Shown: in pieces, positions 55,964 through 64,000 of the stretch
How positions within the stretch are numbered: the first letter of the stretch is position 1
How the letters are laid out: every line of letters begins with the position of its first letter
Assembly (NCBI GenBank): GCA_016858145.1
Contig: JAEHOE010000010.1
Location: 558,001 to 622,000, forward strand
Length of the DNA: 64,000 nt
Reading direction: 5' to 3'
Source: Edaphochlamys debaryana
Lineage: Eukaryota; Chlorophyta; Chlorophyceae; Chlamydomonadales
Translations under genes and position numbers: made by a program
The notes under the pieces: generated by a model
Databases searched by the model: none
Told to the model about the DNA's origin: nothing
What the model saw: the letters and a program-made list of their open reading frames with translations, nothing else

Positions 55964-57213
55964 GGCTGGAAATGGCAGTCAACTCGTTGGTGCGCGGGGC
56001 TTCGGTGCTGCGACCGGCGACTGGTCTACGCTTAAGAAGTGCTCGTAAAGGTGCAGAGGTACGCGCGCGGGTGTGTATGTGCGTGTGTATGTGCGCGGGG
56101 CTAAAGCGCGGCCTGAAATGCCACGAAATGCAATGGGGCCGCCGTACACGAGTGGTCGTACGCCCGGGGTCCATGCGCGTGTGTGTTTGGGCGCCCGCAG
56201 TAGCTCCGGGCGCCGGCGCGGGAAAACTACCGGGGAGCAGGGGGTGAATGATGTGAGTTGCTTGCTGTAAGAGGAGCGCGAAGTGTCACGCGAGCACGCG
56301 CGAGCGATCATCGCACCACGCTCGCGACTGCCCCCCTTCCCCCGCCCTTCCCCGCCCTCACCCGCTGTCGCGCACTCACGCCGTTACTCTGCTCCTTTGT
56401 TCTTTAATACCCGGACTCAAAAGGGGCCCTGATTGGCCAGGTGAGACTGTATGCAAGGCGGCCCCGCTGAGTCCAGGCACGCCGAACCGCTGGGCTCTAG
56501 GCCGTAACCGCGCAGGTGGGCCCCACCTGCAAAGGCTGGGCCTGCCCCTACCAAATTCCCCCCCACCTCACCTGTCATCTCCTTGCAATATACACTTAGA
56601 AGCCTGTACCGATGCTCAGGGGCAAGGGTTGGTCAGGTTGATCTCTGCTCTTGCCCCAGGCCCTGCGCAGCTTCGGTCAGCTCTGAATTGCCCTCCAGAC
56701 CTGGACCCGAGAGCCGAGACCCTAACCCGCCCGAGGCGGCAGGGGTGCCCAGTCATCCTCCCGCATTGGACCCGTCGTACTGCATGCGTGTGTAGCCTTG
56801 GGCCCTGTGCAGCTGGCCCTAGCTTGGTGAGGCCCCCTTCGCTCCAACTCTGGCCCCAGCGTGCTGGGTCAACGCCTGAAACATCTGTTTGTGTGTGGCA
56901 GGAGGGGGGCCTTCTGCCCTGTGGAGTGCTCCGCCACACACCAGTGATCTACGGAGTGGGTGTACTCCTGTGCCCTCCGCAGGGCTTGCTCAAGGCCCCA
57001 AGCACCCCAGTAACCGACAGGTGTGCAGTTACAGACGGAGATGCATGGGAGATTGGGGCTGCAGTGGGTGTCCTGATTGCGTGTCGTGTAGTCTGCGAGC
57101 TGATGAACCTGGGTAAACCATGCATGCACTTGTGGGCGCTGGACGGGAGACAAGGGAGACAAGGGGTAGAGATTATTAGGTGCCGGCATGGTGGGCGGGA
57201 CGTTGACCTGGGG
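55964..57213. promoter_or_regulatory. Upstream region of histone H1 and intergenic DNA
   Basis: H1 promoter side. A minus-strand CCAAT box (GGCCAATCAGG, complement of 56429-56439) lies ~470 bases upstream of the H1 ATG, a common histone-promoter element. A GT-rich tract is at 56066-56100. 56600-57213 is open in one frame but without motifs. Confidence 0.4.
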
Positions 57214-57830
57214 GCAGCGGCTGCCCCGACCTCGCCCAAGAAGCGTGTTAGCCCCAACAAGGCCGCTGCCCCCAAGGCCGCCAAGCCGCGCAAGCCCCCG
57301 ACGCATTCGCCATACCTGGATATGATATCGGAGGGCTGCCCCCAAGGCTACCCCCTAAAGCTACCCCCAAGGCGCACCGGCAGCTCCCAGCCGGCCATCA
57401 CCAAGTACCTCGAGCAGAAGTATGGAAAGGTATGGGCCAATGCCGTGACAGCGTGCGGCAGACGCTTCGTCGTTCCAACCTCCTGCGCTGACCGTCGCGG
57501 CTCGCGCGGCCGTTGCTCTGCCACCCACGCCCGCAGCACGCGGGCTGTGGGGGCAGGGGCTGGTGTGCGGCAAGCTAGCGGCACGGGGTCGACGGGGAAT
57601 CGTAGCCAACCGGCAGCCTCTGCCGGGACGAATCCCGACATCCGGCGGGCAGCTAGGCATCGTCCTAAGCACGGACTGCGCTTCAAGGGATGTCGTGGGC
57701 GGGGGCATGCACGACGACAGGCGGATCCAGGAAGTTGAGTGCAACAAGTTGTGCGTTGATATGTTCCCGCCCTCGTTCCGCCTTGCCTCAGCTCCCGCAG
57801 GGCGGCCAGCCCTCCACGTGCGCGTCCCTC
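57214..57830 (+). pseudogene. Broken inverted duplicate of the histone H1 gene
   Basis: Reads AAPTSPKKRVSPNKAAAPKA and PRKPPTHSPYLDMISE as in H1 exon 1, but the start codon is lost. The stretch that should give AIAALKE is replaced by GCPQGYPLKLPPR, destroying the first helix of the winged-helix fold. TGSSQPAITKYLEQKYGK then resumes (57373-57429). H1 intron 1 follows with its sequence intact; H1 exon 2 is deleted. Intron 2 and a mutated exon 3 (GGQPST) follow to about 57830. Because introns are retained, it arose by DNA-level duplication, not retroposition. It is inverted relative to the parent, about 1.3 kb away. Confidence 0.88.
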
Positions 57831-58073
57831 GTGCGCGTCCCTCGTGCGCTCGGCCATATCAGCTTCTACACCGCCCAGCTACCACTATACTCCCCATCCT
57901 AACACAGTCAACCCCCGCGCAAAGCCGACCCCACGACGCCTCAGTTCCTGGCAAGCATCCAGGCGGCCCATCGGCCAGCGAACGCCCTCCCTGACAGGGG
58001 CCCGTTCTTGCTCTCCCAGTCAACCTCACTGCACCTACTATGTGCCGCAATAATGGCGCAGCCCGCTGCTGTG

Positions 58074-61000
58074 TCAGGCGTGCGCAGCCCTGCGCCGGGC
58101 CAGCGCCTCCGCCCACCGCTGCCGCAACATGCTGAGCACAGAAGGCGACGGAGGCCCTGGCAACGCAGTCTGCTGGTGGACATCCGTGCCACTACCCTGT
58201 GCCTGGCCCCTGATGGCGTCGGTACCCGCCTGGCTCTGTGCCTGAGCCTGCCGGCCCCCGCGCGCGGTGTGGCGGTCGCTTGCTGGCTTGGGCTTTGGCG
58301 GTGCCACCACCTTGGGCATCGGCGGGAGCTTGCGCACAACGACCGGCCGCGTGTCGTGCTCCGCCCCCTTCCCCAGCGCCACCGCCAGGCCGCCCTCCTC
58401 CTCCAGCCAGCGCCACACGACCCAGGCGCTGTCGCCGAGGCCGCCAAAGCCCTCCGCCCCGCGCTCGCCCCTGCCCAGCAGGGCGACACGCAGGCCCTGC
58501 TGCGCCCCAGGCCAGCCGAAGCCCAGCTCTTGGCACGCACGCAGCGTGGCTGCGTCGCCCAGGCGAGCCGCGTTGAGGTAGGGCGTGCCGCAGCGCTGCG
58601 GCAGCCGTGCACACGGGGCATGGGTTGGACGTGGTGGAGACAAGAAGAGAGGAGCCCAGGTGCGGCGAGCGGTGAAGCCGCCTGGCCACACAGGGTGCCG
58701 CAGGTTTGTGCTGCGCGTGCGCAGATGTGAACTCAAGCCCAATGGAGCCCAGGTGCGAGAAGCGGTAAACCAGCAACCGGTGACGCAAACACCGGCCTGG
58801 GCACAGTGCGTGGGTGCCGCAGGTTTGTGCTGGTGGGCTGATGGCGCCTGGGGCGGCAGGTCGCGCTAGCCAGGCGCGTCGGTCTTTCCAGGCTGGTAGG
58901 CCCCGCCCCGCTCACCGGCTGCATGGGGCAGCCGTAGGCCGCCAGGGTCCGCAGGATGCCGGGCGCACCCGCCGCCGCCGCCATGACGTACTCATGGCCC
59001 GAGCCCGACCAGGGGCAGCGCTGCTCCTGGGGTCCGAGCCGCGGAGGGTGCGTGACGCAGCAGCATGTAAGGGCGGCGTGAGGAAACGGGCACGCATGCT
59101 CGCTCTGGTGTCAAGCGCAGCACGGGCGGTCGCCCTAGCAGAGGGCAAGCCACAGCAGTCCCGCAGCCACCGCACAGCTGCTGGTACTCAGATCGGCCTA
59201 GAACTAGTGCCACGCCTAGGAATCAGCAACTTTGCACGGTTCGTCGTATTCCAGGGCCTCACTCACCGTGATGAGGTATTCGACCAGCTCCTGATCGCCC
59301 GACCCCGCCGCCGCCGCCACCAGCGCCACCCCGTGCACCCCCAGGTCCAGGCCCCACTCCTCCACCAGGAACCGCACGGCCCCCAGCGAGCCTGCGCGGA
59401 GCGAAGCAGAAGGGAACGTGGTAACGGGCATGCTGGGCGAGCGACATTCGTTCCGGAGAACTCGCTCCACTCTGGCTTCAAGCGCGGAAGGGGCTGCAAA
59501 GATGAACCCGCTGCCGGTTCCAACACCTGCGCGCGCCGCGGCCCACAGCGCTGGCTCCAGAAGCTGCTTGTCGCTCTCCCGCCAGGGCTGCAGCGGGTTG
59601 GCCATGACCCAGCGCAGCGTGACGAGGTCGCCCCTTCGCGCGGCCACGGTGGCCGCCTCGGGGCCGCTGACGTGGGAGATCTCCCGCTCCCGGAGGAACT
59701 GCGCGCCGTGCACGGGCAGCAGCCGAGCACATGGGGTCATGGAGCGGGCGGAGCGTTAAGTTGCAGATTGCAGCAGGCATGAGATGGAGGGTTGCATCTC
59801 TGCAGCCTCACGGTGGGCGGGGGCCTGTCCAGGAAGGTCGCACCTGTAACACGCCGAGAAGCGCTTTCTCCAGGGCGAGATCAGTCCAGGTCAGTGAGAT
59901 CCTGGATGGGGGTAGGCCCAGTGATAAGGGTGAGGTATCGCTGGCACCATGTCAGGTCGAAGATGACTCGGAAAGGAAGCGGCACGAAGCTGCCCCGAGT
60001 CTGCACGGACCCACGTGCTGGCAACGTAGCTGACTCCGTGACATGGGCCGGGGTCAGAAAAGCGCCGGAACAGAAGAGGGCGGCAACAACGGGTGGTAAA
60101 TCGCCTCGGGTTTAGACCAGCTGGGTGAGGATTGGCCTTTAGCGCTCTACGCAGTGCCCCGCGTCTCAGACCTCACGAATGCCATTGAGAGATCGAGCAC
60201 GATCTCAGCGCACCTGTCCAGGTTGGCGCCGAGGGACAGCAGGTACCGGAGGACCTCCGTCTGGCCGTTCACGATCGCGCTCTTGAACATCTCCATTCCC
60301 GTCAGCTGCCAGCCCTGAGAGTGAGGAGGGGAAGAGGTGGCAGAAAGCACACACCGTGGCAAAGTGGACACGAAGCAACAGCGGAACGGGGTAGGCAGGT
60401 GGTACTGGTGGCTATTCAAGTCACAAAAGCCTTTTGTGCTCTTGTGCGTTGTTTGCTACTGTTGGTGGCTGCAACTTCCCAGCTCCCCTCGCCAGCTCAC
60501 CAGCCCCTTGAACCAACGGAGGCGCTCCACTCCGTCCGGCCTCGACGCCGCCCAGCGGGCGGTGTGATTGCTCCGCGGGTACCCCACCTGCAGCCGGCAA
60601 CGGGGCCTCCCCTGTCATCCACTTCTAGCCGCACAGATACCACTCCGGGCGGGCGTGGATGTCAGTGCAGCAGCTACGGCCATCAAGACACGCAGGAGAG
60701 CGCTCTGGCTGGAGGTAGAAGGCCATCAGTTTTCCTTTCCATCCCCACCAGCCCCCACCCGCCCTCCTGGCCCCACCTGCTCTAGCCACGCCACCTTGTC
60801 CCTCCAGTCGGGCGTGGAGCTGCCGGCCGCCGCCGACAGCACGCGCTCCTGGCCCAAGGCCCGCACCCGCGCCGCCTCCCGCGCCGCGTCACGAGCCGCC
60901 TCGACTGCGGCCCTGGCCGCGCGGGCGTCGGGCGTATTCACACGGCCCAGGCGGACGGGTGGTCCAGCCCCACCGGCGCCACCGCCGCTGCCGCTGCTGC

Positions 61001-62572
61001 CCTGGCTGGTGCCGGCGCCGCCGGCATGCGCCGTGTCCAACGCCGCCTGCCTCTGCTCGGCACAGGCTACTATCGCTGACTTCAAGCACTTTAGGTCGAG
61101 CTGCTCCGCCTGTCCCTCCTCCACCTGATCCCCCTCCTCCTCCTCCTCCTCCTCCTCCTCCTCCACGTCAGCCTGGTCTGCTGCTCCCTGCTCGCCACCC
61201 TCCCCGCCCTCGCTCCCCTCGTCCCCGTCCGACCCCTCGGCCTCGCCCCCGTAGGCCCAGTGCAGGCGCTGCAGGGTGGCCAGGTCGCACCCCTCCGCAG
61301 CGCACTGGATCAGGTGCAGACCCGCGCCTGCCAAGCTCACGTGGTCTGCGTCCGCCTCCGCCCCCGCCGCACATGCGGCTTTGCCCTTGCTCCCGCCCTT
61401 GCCGTGACCCGGCTCGGCCTTATCCCGGCAGGCCTGGCGCCCGTCCGTCTCACCCGTGAGTCGCTCCCCAGAATATGAATCGTCGCGCGCCGCGGCCTCC
61501 ACCTGGGCCCGTGTGGGCCTCAGCAGCAGGAGCAGGTCCACCAGGCCCGCGTGGCCTGCCTTGGCCGCCGCACCCACGGCGTGGCGGCTCCAGCAGCCCG
61601 GACCCACCTCCGCCAGCAGCCACCGGCACAGCGCCTCATCTCTCGCCGCCGCAGCGGCGGTGAGGGCGCCATAGGACCCAGACGCGCGGACGGAGCGCAG
61701 CCAGGTGCATGAGTCACGGCGGCCGGCGGCGCCAGCGGCGGCCCAGGCGGCGTGGCCGATGGGGGCCGCGTGGCGGAGCAGAACGGGGCCGATGGAGGCG
61801 AGCGTGCCCGCGGCGGAGGCGGAGGCGGCGACGTCGCCGTTGATGGAGCAGGCGGCGGAGCGCAGGGCAAGCTGTCGGGTGAACGGCAAGGGGGAGGCGT
61901 GCCTGGGTGGTGCAAGAGTGGTTAAAAGGGCGCAGGGCGGCGCTGCGCGAAGGCAGCAGCTGTAGCCTACGAATAGGAGTCCAGGGATCTCCCGACCTCG
62001 CATGTTGAGCGCTGGACCGGGGGTTGGAAGGTCACAAGGTCACAACCCCTACTTCAGTGGGGTCAGGGTCGTGCAAGCCCCGTCCCCGCCTCCCGCCCCC
62101 GCCCGCACCGCACCTCCAAGTTCTCCGCCACTCCCGCCGCAGCTGTAAGGCGGATTAGCAGACGCCTCCTGGCCACAGGCAGGCTGCTCACTCGCTCCTG
62201 TGGAGGGCGAGGTCGCAGGGCTCGGTTTCACCCTGGCCGGGGAAGAGGGCAGCTGGGGGCAGCCGGGGGCCCAACCCCTCGAGTCAGCCCGCGGCCGCGG
62301 TGCCGGTCTGCCATGACCGCACCAAAGTCCTTGCAGGCAACCTGCTATTCAGGTCCTACCTCCGTCCAGTGCTCCGCGAAGGATGCGGGCGCACATGGCA
62401 GGGACAGCCGTGACAACGTGCAATCAGCAAACCGCTTGCTATAGGCCTTGTCAACACATCTTATGCCAAGCGCGATGTCGTTGACGTTGAGAAAGCTGAA
62501 CACGCGTTCGCGGAGGTCAGCATGCAGTCCAGACCAAAGCGTGGAAGGCTGGCTGCCGTCTGGAGGTTCCAT
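58074..62572 (-). CDS. Ankyrin-repeat-like protein B with F-box-like N-terminus
   Basis: The start ATG at 62572 opens an F-box-like helix (LWSGLHADLRERVFSFLNVN). Exons supported in phase: 62360-62572, 62114-62197, 60777-61871, then 60507-60593, 60206-60316 and further ones to the stop at 58074. Repeats show ankyrin spacing: HAVGAAAKAGHAGLVDLLLL, FKSAIVNGQTEVLRYLLSLG, EPALWAAARAGVGSLGAVRF, VALVAAAAGSGDQELVEYLI, AAAAGAPGILRTLAAYGCPM, TPYLNAARLGDAATLRACQE. The large exon contains an acidic insert with a run of about eleven Glu (61134-61173) and the SSTPDWRDKVAWLEQ motif shared with protein A. The C-terminal exon carries PMPKVVAPPKPKP and ends LRQRWAEALARRRAAHA. It is paralogous to protein A and probably a protein-interaction scaffold; target unknown. 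Some middle junctions are approximate. Confidence 0.78.
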
Positions 62573-63454
62573 TCTGCGCCGCTGATAGTCTACTGGAGAG
62601 TTTGAGACGGAGAGGAGTCGGCGAAGGGACTAGCGCTGTCAACTACTGACGGTTTGACAGAAGCAGTTCGCCACAGCTCGCATTTTGCAAGTGGCTAACA
62701 CAGCGAATCGTGAGCTCAGCAAACACATATAGCCCGGTGGCGTACAGCGGCCACCTGGCACGCCTGCTCGCGAGGCTTACGTTCTCGCAGTGTGAAGCAG
62801 CGATTACAGTGGCGAGGGAGTGTCCCGCAGTGTCCCGCCCAGAGTCCCGCGCTTTCCCACGCCTCCGCGGCCCCTCCGGTGCCACTGAAACCCATCCCCT
62901 CAACACCCACGTGCATTGAAGACATGTCCCCGCTGCACTCCCACCATACGTTGCCTTGACCATCTGGCCCCAGCCCCCAGGCCTCTTGTGCCACTAGGCT
63001 TCCACAACCGCTGCAACCCCCTGGCCCCCCTCGCAACAAAGCCCTGACTGAGGTGCACCCTGTCCTTACCCGACTTCCCGACTTCAGTACCCAGTGCTAT
63101 GCACACCCACATGCACTACAACACAAGTTCACACCCGCCTCACAGCCCAGCCCTTGCACCATGGCGTGGCGGCGGCCTGGATGCCCGAAGCCAACCGCGT
63201 CTGTCAGCTCTTGAGTCTTGACTCCATGTCTACCCGCACCGCAGCCTTCAGCCCGTCCCGTCCAACAACAGCCGTATTCCCACAGCGATGCTCCAAACAA
63301 AACCTAGCTCCGTATATGCATAGCACTCCGCCGCATCGCCCCCAAGACACTGCCATGTTGCGAGCCCAACAACGCTGACTGCACGCCGCAAAAGGTTGCA
63401 CGCGTGCATGCAAGGATCCGCTGTCGTACGCGCCGCGCCGCGCCTCGCCTCGCG
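62573..63454. other. Intergenic region (promoter of ankyrin-like B; 3' UTR of the next gene)
   Basis: No coding signal. A minus-strand TGTAA at 62804 could end the gene whose stop is at 63455 (3' UTR ~650 bases). Confidence 0.4.
62804..62808 (-). terminator. Candidate TGTAA polyadenylation signal of the gene at the right edge
   Basis: Minus-strand TGTAA about 650 bases past the stop at 63455 and ~230 bases before the ankyrin-like B start codon. Confidence 0.3.
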
Positions 63455-64000
63455 CTACTGCTGATAGTACTTGTCCCTTGTGGAAGCAGTCCAGGAGGTG
63501 TCGTTGGCGTACGGCACCTTGTGTACGGCGGTCTTGGGCTTGGCCACCACGTGCTTGAAGTCCTTGCCTGTACGGAAGCCCGGCAGCAAGAAATGCGGGC
63601 GTCAGCGATCAACACAAGGCCGCGTAGGACTACTGAGACTACTGTCAGAAGCGCACATGCAGCTCTTGACGCAACAATAGGCCTGAGCTGTCAGAGACGT
63701 AGGCGTCCATGCGAGCATGAGCAGCAACACATCAGGCCCAACAGCTAGCCCCTGTCGCGCGACCATGACCCCACCTGGTTCCGTGAACAGCGTCTTGTCG
63801 TCCTTGCCGCGGCTCAGGGTGGCGGTGCCGCCGGAGACGGGGTCGGTCCAGGGCACCGCGAGCTGCGGGGGCGAGAGGGAGAGAAGAGGCCCAGGGGCAG
63901 GGCGGCGTTGAGACGCTTAGCGGGTCAGGCAAGTGAGCAGCGCAAGGGGACGGGTGTAGGTGAGTCACGGCAGCGGGGTCCCGGTGTCAGGCCGTTATGG
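63455..64000 (-). CDS. 3' exons of an unidentified protein (partial, runs off the right edge)
   Basis: Two exons are supported by splice sites and phase: 63775-63862 (LAVPWTDPVSGGTATLSRGK, DDKTLFTEP) and 63455-63567 (GKDFKHVVAKPKTAVHKVPY, ANDTSWTASTRDKYYQQ, stop). The junction is phase 1 with donor GTGGGG and acceptor TACAG. The short, polar, Tyr/Lys/Thr-rich C-terminus without hydrophobic core is reminiscent of small axonemal or microtubule-associated proteins, but this is only an impression of composition; I do not recognise the family. The 5' part lies outside the window. Confidence 0.6.

Noticed and set aside
56629..57738. 369-codon open frame covering the H1-like segment
   Set aside because: Upstream of 57214 it has no motifs, and within the H1-like part it reads through the retained H1 intron, so it is treated as a pseudogene rather than a novel fusion.
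61134..61173. TCC/GAG triplet run as an unstable non-coding repeat
   Set aside because: It is in frame within ankyrin-like gene B and encodes a run of about eleven Glu in an acidic insert.

Overview
The window is nuclear DNA of a volvocalean green alga (Chlamydomonas-like). It is very GC-rich, its genes are split into many short exons, and introns are bounded by GT(G/A)AG...CAG or, several times, by GC...AG. Candidate TGTAA polyadenylation signals lie far downstream of stop codons. Two gene families also point to the Volvocales: an extracellular-domain receptor-like kinase and a BTB protein with an NHL-like propeller. Exon models below were built by hand from splice signals, reading-frame continuity across junctions and family motifs. 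Six of them (PAP, pfkB kinase, RNase HII, YchF, H1, and the Pro-rich coiled-coil protein) close in frame from start to stop at every junction.

Layout. 1-5806 (-): 5' part of a receptor-like kinase; the gene runs out of the window just after the VAVK lysine. 6557-12885 (+): nuclear poly(A) polymerase, 17 exons, head-to-head with the kinase. 14.1-16.7 kb: decayed F-box/LRR-like fragment and repeat copy A, which carries a truncated tRNA and a LINE insertion. 18371-21762 (-): plastid-type pfkB sugar kinase. 22354-26592 (+): organellar RNase HII, divergent from the pfkB gene. 27.3-32.6 kb: a gene-poor block with an intact intron-containing tRNA, repeat copies B and C, and an inverted pair of another repeat. 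32633-36492 (-): NHL-BTB protein. 38196-41341 (-): ankyrin-like protein A. 41611-44241 (-): Pro-rich coiled-coil protein. 44.7 kb: LINE 3' end. 45376-47178 (+): Ala/Gln-rich 262-aa protein. 47821-52677 (+): organellar YchF/OLA1-type ATPase. 53999-55963 (-): linker histone H1, with a broken inverted duplicate at 57.2-57.8 kb. 58074-62572 (-): ankyrin-like protein B, paralogous to A. 63455-64000 (-): 3' exons of an unidentified gene.

The genes do not form a pathway; this is ordinary euchromatin with housekeeping nucleic-acid genes (PAP, RNase HII, H1, tRNA), two organelle-targeted enzymes and lineage-specific families. I found no evidence of a new enzymatic or defence system. The most interesting signals are structural. 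Three copies of a tRNA-flank repeat supply 'empty sites' that date two precise insertions: a LINE, and a 91-bp TG...CA element with 5-bp target duplications. Two of these copies break inside the tRNA anticodon loop. Four introns in three genes appear to use GC-AG splice sites. A duplicated H1 gene is broken in the middle of its DNA-binding fold.
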